From positions 1 through 35,609 of the forward strand of contig JAEWRL010000056.1 of the NCBI GenBank assembly GCA_023398955.1: a DNA stretch of 35,609 nucleotides, given 5' to 3'. A program made the translations under genes and the position numbers. Each line of letters starts with the position of its first letter. The first letter of the stretch is position 1. The notes below the pieces were generated by a model. The model was not told the origin of the DNA. It searched no databases and saw nothing but the letters and a program-made list of their open reading frames with translations. The stretch is from Pseudomonadota bacterium (lineage in GTDB: Bacteria > Myxococcota_A > Polyangia > Polyangiales > Polyangiaceae). Of the stretch, positions 23,831 through 32,301 are shown one piece after another.

Positions 23831-25159
23831 CTAGCCTGGCACACGCCAGACGCTCCCGAGGTCCCAGGACTCGAGACCGCGCAGGGTCGATGTCGCGGCG
23901 CCGGTGATGTGCAGCTCGCCAATGACGCCGAGGGTCATCGTGCGCGTGATGAGGCGGGTATCGAGCGGGGCGCTGCGGGGTGGGGTGATGGCGAGGTGAC
24001 CCCTGCCGGCTGAGAGCAAGGCGTAGAGTGGAGAGAGCACCTGAGGATCCCGGACGAAGTCTACCATGAGAGCGAACTCCCCGGACGAGCGGCGCCGTGC
24101 GATGTCGGCGGCGGATACGGCGCCCACGGTGAGAGCGTGACCCGACGAGCCGAGCTGCTCGGCGGCGCTCTCGGCTATCTTGACGAGCTGCGGCGCACTG
24201 CGGTCGACGATGACGACCTCGGCTGCCCCTCCCCATGGGGTGCTCACGCCGAGGGGGCGCCCCGCGGTGATCCCCAGGTGCAGCAGTCGATTGGAATCGA
24301 GGTGGTCTGCCAGCTGCTGCGCGACACCGGGTGCTCCCCAATCGCGAGCGCGCCTGCCCGTTCTCAATATCACCCACCCAAGGGAGCCGGCATCGATGGC
24401 TCGGGCATCACGCCGCTGTCGGTATAGGCCGCTGCCCAGCCAACCCAGATCAGATTCTCTTACCTCGAAGGCCCGGAGCGCCGCGGAGAGGGAGTCTACG
24501 CTCCTGACCCGCAGCCGCCGCAGCAGGGCCGGGCCCCGGGCGGCAAGGAGATTGCGCTCGAGGTCGAGCTCGCCTCGCCGCAGAACGGCGCGGAAGGGCC
24601 CGGTTCCGTCTGGCGCCAGCGGCGAGAAGCCGCGCGGAAGGAGAGAGACGAGGGGAGACGCGAAGCGACGAGCCAGCTCGTCCGGCGACAGGCCGTCCAC
24701 CAAGAGGCCGTTGTCGTCTCCAGGAGTGATCCTCGTCCTCGTGATGGGCGCTAGGAGCGCCACCCCGCCGCGTCGCCGCGAGCGCTCGATGGAGGTCTGC
24801 AGGTCCTTGGCGCGGAGGGGGATGCCCTTGGCCGTCAGCAGACCGGGGCGCAACCTGATGGCGGTGGAGCTCCCGGATCGCCGGGGCAGCTCGCGGACCA
24901 AGGCAGGGTAGGGCTCACCGGATGCATCAATGGCGAAGAGTGTATCTGCAATGGCCGCCCCGAAGAGAGCGGCGCCAACATCGTCGAGGTCGTGGGGATC
25001 GAGGCGATTGAGCGGCCACGGGATGGTCATGGTGGCGCTGTCGCCCTCGGGGTAGCGTCCCAAAGCGTGAGCGCGAGGCCCTTGGAGGAGAGGAAGGCTC
25101 GCCGCGGCAGCCGCAGCCGCGAGGAATACGCGTCGGGGCATGGGACGAGCTCCCGTCAT
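23831..25159 (-). CDS. Exported peptide/solute-binding-like protein (SBP family 5), Tat-type signal
   Basis: A 442-residue protein whose signal peptide PRRVFLAAAAAAASLPLL carries a twin-arginine motif, so it is likely exported folded through Tat. The order of strands, with MTIPWPLNRLDPHDLDDVGAALFGAAIADTLF near the start and the block about APDGTGPFRAV in the middle, resembles family 5 extracellular solute-binding proteins (peptide, nickel). The chain is shorter than usual (about 500-550) and no ABC permease or ATPase gene is nearby. ATG 25159 overlaps the upstream stop by ATGA, so translation is coupled to the FG-GAP-like gene. It may be an orphan binding or scaffolding protein. Family call moderate. 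Confidence 0.68.
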   Translation of the reverse strand: MTGARPMPRRVFLAAAAAAASLPLLQGPRAHALGRYPEGDSATMTIPWPLNRLDPHDLDDVGAALFGAAIADTLFAIDASGEPYPALVRELPRRSGSSTAIRLRPGLLTAKGIPLRAKDLQTSIERSRRRGGVALLAPITRTRITPGDDNGLLVDGLSPDELARRFASPLVSLLPRGFSPLAPDGTGPFRAVLRRGELDLERNLLAARGPALLRRLRVRSVDSLSAALRAFEVRESDLGWLGSGLYRQRRDARAIDAGSLGWVILRTGRRARDWGAPGVAQQLADHLDSNRLLHLGITAGRPLGVSTPWGGAAEVVIVDRSAPQLVKIAESAAEQLGSSGHALTVGAVSAADIARRRSSGEFALMVDFVRDPQVLSPLYALLSAGRGHLAITPPRSAPLDTRLITRTMTLGVIGELHITGAATSTLRGLESWDLGSVWRVPG

Positions 25160-26676
25160 CGTGCGACCCAGAGTTCGTTCGGCGTCGCGATCACGAGGGG
25201 GGTCAGGCCCCGGTCCTCGGCTGGACACAGTGCGACGCTCGCCACGCCAGCGGGAACGTCCACGGTGAAGCGTGGCACCAGCCTGTTGTCGTCACCCCAG
25301 GTGTAGACATCGACGGCGTCGTCGCGCGAATCGAGCACCGGTCGACTGCGGACTATCTCGGGCATTCCGTCGCCGTCCATGTCTCCGAGTGCTATCTGCG
25401 CTCCCGAGTCGGGCAACGTGACACGCTGCCCATCCTCCTTCGCCACGACGAGCTGCCGGGTGTTGCCATCCACGGTCGCCCGTACCAAGACGGGCCCCGC
25501 GCGAACCCGCGTCACCCGGGCGCCCGCGAGCGCGTGCGCCTCCGGGTGGGCCTCTAACGGCGGAAGGCGCAGCGCCGTCGCGGTACAGGGTAGCGGCGTC
25601 GCCGTGATGGTCATGGAGTCCACCGGCGCGCAATCAGCGGGCGGCCACGGGATGGAGCGTGGTACCTTCGCCAAGGGGGTGAGCTCGGGGTCGAAGACGA
25701 TGGTGTCCGCTCGGTCGGTGAGCCCCACCACCGCACTTCCCGGCGAGATCCACGCGCCCGCCATGACTTGACGCGCTGGAGACGGTGCCACCGGGCTGAG
25801 CTTGGCCCAACTCACCGACACGGATGGCACGAAGGACGGGCCGACGATGCGGCCCGCGCTCACCTCGTGCCGCCCGACCACGAGCAGCTCGAGACTGCCA
25901 TCGCCGTCCAGGTCACCGCAAGCCAGCGCTACGGGCGACGCGACCTGATGGGTAGCGCGATGAACGGTGCTGACCACGAGTGGTACCGGAGGAAAGAAGC
26001 TGCGAACCTCGGTGTCCATCGGGGCCGCCGCGAAGGCATGCGCCACCGGCGACGGCGCTGCAGAGCGAAGCCGGCTCCAGAAGTTCCGAGGAACCACGTA
26101 CACATCGGCGGTGACCTCCAGACTCCCGCCGCGGATTCCCGGTTTGAGATGCACGAGCATCCCCGCAGTTCCGGCAAGACCCCGGGCGCTCGCCAGGTTG
26201 GCGGTTCTGGATGCGGGCCGCGCGTCGCGCCCCAAGACTGCTGAAACGACGGTTGCCACGCGCCGCGCGAGCTTTCTGGCCACGTCAGAGTCTGCGATGC
26301 CCTGCGTGGGTGCCGCCACGACGACGCTTGCGCTCGCCGGCTGGCCCAGGGAACCCAGGAGGTGGCAAGCGATGGTGTGGAGTGAATCCAGCGAGCGTCG
26401 ACGGCAGAGCTCGGGGAGCGTGCTTTCGGGTGGTAGAGCTGCCGAAGCGTTGGTACTCCCGGCTTGAGCCGAGCCAACGCGGACCTCGCCGAGAACGAGC
26501 GATAGGACTGCGCTGCCCAAGGCCAAGCGCGCTGCTGCGACGCGCCACGGGGCGCCCGCCAGAGATGACGCCCTAGACCTTAGCGCGCGAGGGGTATGTT
26601 CGGATCGCGCAGGCGCCGTGCCCCCGGGCGCCGTGTCGTCTGGTGAGAAGTGGGGTGAGTGGAGCGAGCGCAGCAT
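25156..26676 (-). CDS. Secreted FG-GAP/VCBS-like repeat protein
   Basis: From ATG 26676 the protein has 506 residues, with an N-terminal hydrophobic export segment (AARLALGSAVLSLVLG). Two Asp-rich repeat signatures typical of FG-GAP/VCBS calcium-binding propeller blades are visible: CGDLDGDGSLELLVVG and LGDMDGDGMPEIV. The region between is beta-rich. A domain before them (CRRRSLDSLHTIACHLLGSLG, DVARKLARRVATVVSAVLG) is not recognised. A longer frame to 26784 is rejected, because the extra part is not signal-like. The stop overlaps the start of the next gene by 4 bases. The divergent gene at 26772 starts 95 bases away, so both promoters share a short region. Confidence 0.72.
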   Translation of the reverse strand: MLRSLHSPHFSPDDTAPGGTAPARSEHTPRALRSRASSLAGAPWRVAAARLALGSAVLSLVLGEVRVGSAQAGSTNASAALPPESTLPELCRRRSLDSLHTIACHLLGSLGQPASASVVVAAPTQGIADSDVARKLARRVATVVSAVLGRDARPASRTANLASARGLAGTAGMLVHLKPGIRGGSLEVTADVYVVPRNFWSRLRSAAPSPVAHAFAAAPMDTEVRSFFPPVPLVVSTVHRATHQVASPVALACGDLDGDGSLELLVVGRHEVSAGRIVGPSFVPSVSVSWAKLSPVAPSPARQVMAGAWISPGSAVVGLTDRADTIVFDPELTPLAKVPRSIPWPPADCAPVDSMTITATPLPCTATALRLPPLEAHPEAHALAGARVTRVRAGPVLVRATVDGNTRQLVVAKEDGQRVTLPDSGAQIALGDMDGDGMPEIVRSRPVLDSRDDAVDVYTWGDDNRLVPRFTVDVPAGVASVALCPAEDRGLTPLVIATPNELWVAR

Positions 26677-26771
26677 CGTGGATCCGTGGCGTAGCGGTAC
26701 AGTCTGCAAAAGGTAGCAGCGCTCGGGCAGACTTGCCGAACTCGCGGGGGAGTGATAGCAGAAATAGTCAA

Positions 26772-27650
26772 ATGCCAGCAGCAATGGTCAAGGAACCGAT
26801 CGAGCGGCGCGAAGGGGTCTACGTGCTCGAGTTCGGCGCTACGTACTTCGAAGTGCACGCTGCGCCTGGCGGGCGGGTTGTCCAGTTTGCGCGTGGCGGC
26901 GTTCCGATCCTCGTCACCCAGGCACAGGTTTCCGGTGATTGGGCGAACAATTTTGGATCCACCTTTTGGACGAGCCCGCAAGCTGCTTGGGGGTGGCCAC
27001 CGCCATTCGGGCTCGACGGTGCGCCCTACGCCGCGACCATAGACACCAACGCTGCGAGCATCACCCTGACTAGTCCGCTCACGGCAATCGGGGATGCGCA
27101 GGTAGAGCTGACGAAGACATTTCGAGCGGATTTGGATGCGGACGCGATCGTCAGCGAGTTTGTGTTGCGCAACACGGGGAGGACCGTCGCCAGGATGGCG
27201 CATTGGCAGATCTCACGTGTGCCAGCAGGGGGGCTCACCTTCTTTCCGACGGGGCGCGGGGTCGTCCAAGACGGTCTGGGGGTGAAGGAGGGCTCGGGAG
27301 GTATTACGTGGTTCGATTGGCAAACGGACGCCCCCGCGAGCGATGGCAAGTACATCGCGGATGGTGCGGAAGGGTGGCTTGCCCACGTTGGTAATGGTCT
27401 CATCTTCGTCAAGAGCTTTGCCGATCTCCGCCTCGATGAGGCAGCCCCTGGTGAGGCCGACGTCGAAATCTACGCCACATCCCCTGGACGCTATGTCGAG
27501 ATCGAGCCCCAAGGACCATTCCAGCAGATCGCACCTGGCGCATCGATGAGCTGGCGGGTGACCTGGAAGCTCCGTGCCTTGCCGAAGGGCATCCTCCAGG
27601 AAGCCGGCGCTGCCGGCCTTGTCGAGCTGGCGCGTTCCCTGGCGCGGTAG
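26772..27650 (+). CDS. DUF4380-like protein
   Basis: A 292-residue, probably cytoplasmic protein with no signal peptide. The opening YVLEFGATYFEVHAAPGGRV, the NNFGSTFWTSPQAAWGWPPP block and FRADLDADAIVSEFVLRNTG suggest DUF4380, a beta-sandwich family related to aldose 1-epimerase-like sugar-binding folds. The function of the family is not known. I chose ATG 26772; another ATG lies four codons later, and the longer frame to 26643 lacks support. The FGE-like gene begins 21 bases after the stop, suggesting a two-gene unit. Confidence 0.7.
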   Translation: MPAAMVKEPIERREGVYVLEFGATYFEVHAAPGGRVVQFARGGVPILVTQAQVSGDWANNFGSTFWTSPQAAWGWPPPFGLDGAPYAATIDTNAASITLTSPLTAIGDAQVELTKTFRADLDADAIVSEFVLRNTGRTVARMAHWQISRVPAGGLTFFPTGRGVVQDGLGVKEGSGGITWFDWQTDAPASDGKYIADGAEGWLAHVGNGLIFVKSFADLRLDEAAPGEADVEIYATSPGRYVEIEPQGPFQQIAPGASMSWRVTWKLRALPKGILQEAGAAGLVELARSLAR

Positions 27651-27671
27651 CGGACAGCTGGTGGGCCCGCC

Positions 27672-28811
27672 TTGCCTTGGCTGAATCGGCCGCAACGGGG
27701 AGCCCTTCTGCTCCTGGGACTGCTGGGAGCGGCGGGAATGGGCGCCGCGACAGCGTACCTGCTCAGGGGCGCCTCAGCTCCTGCTCGCCCGATGCTTCGG
27801 CGTGCCTTACCCGAGTGGGGGCCTGCGTTTCGCCGCGCCGCCGAGCTCTCCCACCGTAAGGCTCCACCGGCAACGCTGCCCGTGCCAGAGGTGCTCGACC
27901 GACCCACGACGAGCATCGAAGAGCAGCGAGAGCTCTTGCTTGCCAACATGGAGCATGTCCTTGGGTTAGGGCTCGACGCGCTGAAGAAGGTGCGAGCGGT
28001 GCTCGCTGCGTCTCCTGCGGCTAGCACTGGGAGTCCTTGGGCCACCCGGCATCCCATGTCCCGTGGCGAGTGCATCGAGCGCCGCCGCAGCGCCAAGTTG
28101 ACGCCGGCTGACCCTGCCCTGTGCGGAGCGCCAAACATGGTCGCTCTCTTCGACCCCACGATTCAGACCGAGAAGGACGCGGAGTCCTGTATCGATCAGT
28201 ACGAATTCCCCAACGTACCTTGCGAGTACCCGCTAGTCTGGGTGACTGCGTTGGAAGCCTCCCAGCTCTGCGCAGCACTCGACAAGCGCCTCTGTGACGC
28301 TCATGAATGGGAGGGAGCTTGCGCGGGGCGTTTACGGCCCGTCGAGGAAGAGTACACGTGGGAGGGGCCGCGGATTCGGCGCAGCCATCAGCACAACGAA
28401 GCGCGGCCCAAGATCTGGGCCTACGGCTCCGAGGGGCGCGACGAGGTATGCGCTACCGGGGCCCAGAAGAGTCCGGGCTGCGTCGCTGTGACCTTCGGAA
28501 GATGCGGCTCCAACACCTCTCCTGCTGGTGCCCATCCCCAGTGTGTCAGTCGCCTCGGGGTCTATGATCTTCATGGCAACGTCGCAGAGCACATGAACCT
28601 TCCGATGACCCCCGAGGAGCTGACCAGTCGGGGGGGACTGGGCCAGACGGAGATGAAGGGAAGCTGGTTCGCCTTTGCGCGCCACCGTCCCCATGCCGAC
28701 GATTGTCGCTGGCGGGCACCCGCTTGGCACGCGACGGCAGTCGGAGATGCTCGTAGTCACGCCAATTACCACCTCGGCTTTCGTTGCTGCCGCTCGGTGG
28801 TTGGGCGCTGA
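27672..28811 (+). CDS. Membrane-anchored FGE-fold (SUMF1/EgtB/PvdO family) protein
   Basis: A 379-residue protein with an N-terminal membrane anchor (ALLLLGLLGAAGMGAATAYLL), a linker and a C-terminal FGE-sulfatase domain (about 165-376). Family blocks include CIDQYEFPN, VTALEASQLCAALDKRLCDAHEWEGAC, GVYDLHGNVAEH and a final NYHLGFRCC. True formylglycine-generating enzymes use a Cys pair in a CxxxxC arrangement near the end (in SYMCHRSYC of the human enzyme). Here the matching stretch reads GSWFAFARHRPHADDCRW, with only one Cys, so sulfatase activation is doubtful. No sulfatase gene is in the window. Many extra Cys suggest disulfides outside the cytoplasm. The start is TTG 27672 with no good ribosome binding site. 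Confidence 0.8.
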   Translation: MPWLNRPQRGALLLLGLLGAAGMGAATAYLLRGASAPARPMLRRALPEWGPAFRRAAELSHRKAPPATLPVPEVLDRPTTSIEEQRELLLANMEHVLGLGLDALKKVRAVLAASPAASTGSPWATRHPMSRGECIERRRSAKLTPADPALCGAPNMVALFDPTIQTEKDAESCIDQYEFPNVPCEYPLVWVTALEASQLCAALDKRLCDAHEWEGACAGRLRPVEEEYTWEGPRIRRSHQHNEARPKIWAYGSEGRDEVCATGAQKSPGCVAVTFGRCGSNTSPAGAHPQCVSRLGVYDLHGNVAEHMNLPMTPEELTSRGGLGQTEMKGSWFAFARHRPHADDCRWRAPAWHATAVGDARSHANYHLGFRCCRSVVGR

Positions 28812-28926
28812 GCCGCGTCCATCTGATCTCGTTGTCGCCGGACCCAATGGGCGAGCACGATCGCTTGGCGCAGCGCCCCTCCCGCGACCACATCTCGCGA
28901 CAGGGGTCCGACCGCTGCCGGCAGTG

Positions 28927-30072
28927 TTACTCGCTGCAGGTCTCGAGTCGCGTGATGTACCAGGGCGCCGGGTTCCCACACGTGCCGCAGATGAGCGCGA
29001 GGATCCAGGTTCCCGTCGTCCCGCTGTCGATGCCAGCAAACGCCTCGCCCGCTTCATTGGTGAGGTTCGAGAGAAGGATCGAGTCCCCCGCTGGCACGGG
29101 TCCCCGCCACATTCGGCTGGCGATGAGCTCCAGATCGAGGAACTCGGCCTCCAGCTCTTCCGGCGTAAGATCGTAGTAGGCGACCATGACTTCGTTGATG
29201 GACCGCAGCTTGAAGAGACGACCCATCGCATTCGTTTGAATGGCGGCCCAATCCACGAGGACGTTCGCGCGAGCCGGTGGCAGTCCAATGGGAGTCAAGC
29301 TCGTGAGATCTACCTGGTAGGTGAGGCTCGTGGACTCGGACGTGATGGGGACTGTTTGATTCGTCGAGGTGGGGTCGAGCCGAAACGCCTGCACCATCTT
29401 GACGCCTTGCCCGATGATGCCGCCCTGTGCCGGCATGACCGTGTAGGTGTGGAGCTCCGGGTCGAAGAGTTCCGGATTGAGTCTCGACATCAGGTCCTCG
29501 CGCGGCATCTCACCACCTCCTGGCACCACGAACTCGAAGATGCTCGCGCTCGTCACGTCGTTCTCGTTGTAGAACGCGGAGGGGGAGTTGACGTAGGAAG
29601 GCCCCAGCTGGTCGTTGTTCAAGAGCTCCGTCATCTCGTCGTGGCCAACGTTCCAAACGATCACCGAGAGCATGTCGATGTCCGTGGCGGGATCGACGGG
29701 ATGGCTCACGAAATCATGCGTGAGACCCGACCAATCGAAGAACAGCTCCGAGTTGGGCGCAACCGGGGTCACGGAGACCGAGAGCGAGCTCGAGAACGAG
29801 TAGTTGTTCTGGGGCTCCGCATTGAGCACCAGGTTGCCGTCCGCATTCGTTTCCGTGAGGCACTGAGCGCTCGGTGTCCCGGCCCCTCCCGAGCCGTTGG
29901 CTGCCCCCCCCGTGTCGCCCGGCAGCCCGCCCGTTCCAGCCAACCCACCGACGCTGCCCCCCGCAGCGGGAGCTGTGCCGCCGGTAGCCTCACTTCCCCC
30001 ATCTTCTCCCGAGCAAGCCAGGAGCACCAAGGGTAGAGAGGCTACTGATATCATCCAGATCTTCGAGTCCAT
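28927..30072 (-). CDS. ASST-associated lipoprotein, copy B
   Basis: Paralogue of the protein at 8855-9994 and almost the same length (381 residues). The lipobox is VLLAC, followed by a Gly-rich linker (about 25-65) and the same domain: NNYSFSSSLS, ELFFDWSGLTHDF, MLSVIVW, LNPELFDPELHTYTVM, ALICGTCGNPAPWY and a final Cys. It lies 140 bases downstream of the second ASST-family gene, the same order as copy A. Function unknown; the CxxCxNPAPWY...C end is the most conserved part. It meets the FGE-like gene tail to tail. Confidence 0.85.
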   Translation of the reverse strand: MDSKIWMISVASLPLVLLACSGEDGGSEATGGTAPAAGGSVGGLAGTGGLPGDTGGAANGSGGAGTPSAQCLTETNADGNLVLNAEPQNNYSFSSSLSVSVTPVAPNSELFFDWSGLTHDFVSHPVDPATDIDMLSVIVWNVGHDEMTELLNNDQLGPSYVNSPSAFYNENDVTSASIFEFVVPGGGEMPREDLMSRLNPELFDPELHTYTVMPAQGGIIGQGVKMVQAFRLDPTSTNQTVPITSESTSLTYQVDLTSLTPIGLPPARANVLVDWAAIQTNAMGRLFKLRSINEVMVAYYDLTPEELEAEFLDLELIASRMWRGPVPAGDSILLSNLTNEAGEAFAGIDSGTTGTWILALICGTCGNPAPWYITRLETCSE

Positions 30073-30212
30073 GGCTTCTCCGACAAGAGGACAATGGCTC
30101 CCTAGCGCAGCAGGGAAGCGACAGCCTCAAGCTAGCAGATTCGGTGCTTCGACGCCGCTACCAACTTCTTCAGTGGATCCCGCTCTGGCCGCGGAAATTG
30201 GAGGCTTCACCG

Positions 30213-31994
30213 TTAGCGCGTCGGGGGACCATAGAGCGATTCGCGAAACTCGGCATAGCCGAGTGAGCTCGTGGTGAAGGACTGGATGAGGTTCCCATTG
30301 GCGTCGACTTCGTGGAGAACGCCCTGATTCGAGTAGGTCACGAGGGTGTTGCCGTTGGGAAGGCGCTGCGCGTCCCCGAGGGTTCCGCTGCTCGGGCTAG
30401 CCCGATACTCCCAAACCGGGGTCGCCGTCCAACTGGCTTCGTCCAAGTGGAACTCCAATACGGCAGAGGCTGCACCCATGCTGCCGTTGTTGAAGAAAAG
30501 GAAGTTCCCATTCTCCTGCAAGTGGTGACCGTGGTTGACGCTCCAGCTTCCAGTGAAGTGGTTCCCACGCGGGTTCGTGCCGCCAAACTGCCAGATGAGC
30601 TCTCCTTCGCGGCTGATCTTCACGAAGAGGTTCACGTTGCGGTCCGAAAGGGTGTAGGTGTCATCGTAAGGGCTGTAGTTGATGGCGTTCGTGTGGCAGT
30701 CCCTATCGGTCTGATAGACGTTGGAGACGTCCGGGAGGATGGGTGTCACCGTCCCGTCGGGCGTGCGCTCCAAGATGGCACTGCAACCGCCCTGCCAGGC
30801 GATGACAGCGATGACCCCCCCCGGCGCTACCGTGAAGTCGTGGTGCCCACCGGAGAGCCCGCTGACGTTGGGCTGGACGTCGAGGCCGTCCATGGACACT
30901 CGCCGCACCTCACCGCCGCCGTTCTCGACGTTGAGCTCCATCATCCACATGGCGTCGCCCTCCCAGCTCATACGGGCGCGGCTCGTACTCGTCGGCGCGT
31001 CTGCCCACCAGACGACGTCTCCGTCGCTGTCGATGATGAACGCGGGGACGGCGGGGCCGAAGCCGAAGTTTCCCACGCCGCCGCTCGTGACGATGAACCC
31101 TTTGGCGATCGCGCCCTCGTTGATGACGTTTCGATCGATGACGGGTACGCTATTGGCGACGGCGCCGGTCGTCAGCGTATAGTCCTCACTCGTGCAGGTC
31201 ATCCCTCCACCTTGAGCCACGATCCTCACAACGTAGTCGCGCTGCCCCTTCATCCCGAGCAACAACGTCCGGAAGTCGGGCGCGTCGAGGTCGACAGGTG
31301 CGGTCATTGTCGGTCCGGTTTCTACGAGACCAAACTGGATCTCGGCGGAGTCTAGGTTTGCGAGGTTCGTCGACCAGGTGGCGATGCCGACCGTTGGGAT
31401 CGCGGAGCTCAGCGAGAGATCGGCAGTGATGGCGCATGCCGTCGGGTTCCCACTGTTGCCAGTGCCACCGGTTGCCGGCGAGCTGCCGCCGTCACCGCTG
31501 CCGCTCGCGCCACCGGAGGCAGACCCCGAGCCGCCAGCGCTGGAACCCGCGCCTCCCACACCCGAGCCCGCGCCTCCGGAGCCAAAGGTCCTTCCACCCG
31601 AGCCCGAGCCGCCTGCTCCCGAGGCGAAGCCGCCCGTTCCAATGACCGAACCTCCAGCGCTAGTGGCGAAGCCGCCTGCTCCCGAGGCGAAGCCCCCGGT
31701 TCCGGTTACCGAGCCTCCAGCGCTGGTGGCAAAACCCCCGGTTCCCGAGGCGGAGCCTCCGGTTCCCGAGGCGGAGCCTCCGGTTCCCGACGCGAAGCCT
31801 CCGGTTCCTGACGCGAAGCCTCCCGTGCCGGAACTGCTTCCGCCCAGTCCCGGATCGGCATTTCCAAGGCCGCCTGCGGCGGCGCCGGCCGAGCCCGGGT
31901 CAATGGAACTCGAACTGCTGCTGCAGCTCATCCCCAGGCCGCAGAGCACTGCTGGCCCAATAGTCAATCGACCGAGTCTACGCCATTCTCTCAT
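30213..31994 (-). CDS. Arylsulfotransferase (ASST) family lipoprotein, copy B
   Basis: Paralogue of the protein at 10110-11891 and, with the start at ATG 31994 (GGAGGAG 10 bases upstream), also 593 residues. The export signal ends at a Ser-rich GMSCSSSSS; the lipobox is weak (Cys24). The linker (about 35-180) is made of 7-residue GTGGFAS/GTGGSAS repeats. A fibronectin-III-like domain and a beta-propeller follow, with GGHHDF (383-387), DCHTNAINY (432-440), VNHGHHLQENGNFLFFNNG (486-504) and a C-terminal FRESLYGPPTR matching copy A (HRESLYGPPPK). The His motifs of the family are thus retained. The role is inferred as periplasmic or surface sulfate transfer; donor and acceptor are unknown. Confidence 0.82.
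   Translation of the reverse strand: MREWRRLGRLTIGPAVLCGLGMSCSSSSSSIDPGSAGAAAGGLGNADPGLGGSSSGTGGFASGTGGFASGTGGSASGTGGSASGTGGFATSAGGSVTGTGGFASGAGGFATSAGGSVIGTGGFASGAGGSGSGGRTFGSGGAGSGVGGAGSSAGGSGSASGGASGSGDGGSSPATGGTGNSGNPTACAITADLSLSSAIPTVGIATWSTNLANLDSAEIQFGLVETGPTMTAPVDLDAPDFRTLLLGMKGQRDYVVRIVAQGGGMTCTSEDYTLTTGAVANSVPVIDRNVINEGAIAKGFIVTSGGVGNFGFGPAVPAFIIDSDGDVVWWADAPTSTSRARMSWEGDAMWMMELNVENGGGEVRRVSMDGLDVQPNVSGLSGGHHDFTVAPGGVIAVIAWQGGCSAILERTPDGTVTPILPDVSNVYQTDRDCHTNAINYSPYDDTYTLSDRNVNLFVKISREGELIWQFGGTNPRGNHFTGSWSVNHGHHLQENGNFLFFNNGSMGAASAVLEFHLDEASWTATPVWEYRASPSSGTLGDAQRLPNGNTLVTYSNQGVLHEVDANGNLIQSFTTSSLGYAEFRESLYGPPTR
31612..31824. repeat. Tandem coding repeats in the ASST copy B linker
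   Basis: Four near-perfect 21-base units (31741-31761, 31762-31782, 31783-31803, 31804-31824), each coding seven residues of the GTGGSAS type. Next to them are two copies of a 63-base unit starting at 31612 and 31675. All periods are multiples of three, so length changes would keep the frame. Confidence 0.85.
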
Positions 31995-32301
31995 TGCCGA
32001 AGTGCTCCTCCAGTTCGCTCCTCGAAGCCGCGCTGCGGGCGGCACGATCGCTTTGACACCGTCCTATCCGCCCTTCGTAGCCGCAGGCTCGTACGGGCAG
32101 GCACGAAGGATGGCATCGTCTCCATTTGCCTAGGCACTTCTCCTTTGTCACTTCAGCTTTCGCGTTAGGAAAGAACCTGGCGAGCGAGCGCTGCAAGCGG
32201 GGAGTGACGCGGCCGGCTGGCGCAATCACACTGAAGCGGATTTGCGGGACCATGCCTCGCGGTGGGGCCCTGCGATCCAGTATAGGAGCTTCCCTGGTGC
32301 C
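31995..32301. other. Divergent intergenic region
   Basis: About 307 bases between the ASST copy B gene and a membrane protein gene read the other way. No gene or clear structure was seen. It must hold both promoters. Confidence 0.5.

Noticed and set aside
27672..28811. Sulfatase-activating formylglycine-generating enzyme as part of the sulfation system
   Set aside because: The active-site Cys pair is not visible and no sulfatase gene is in the window.
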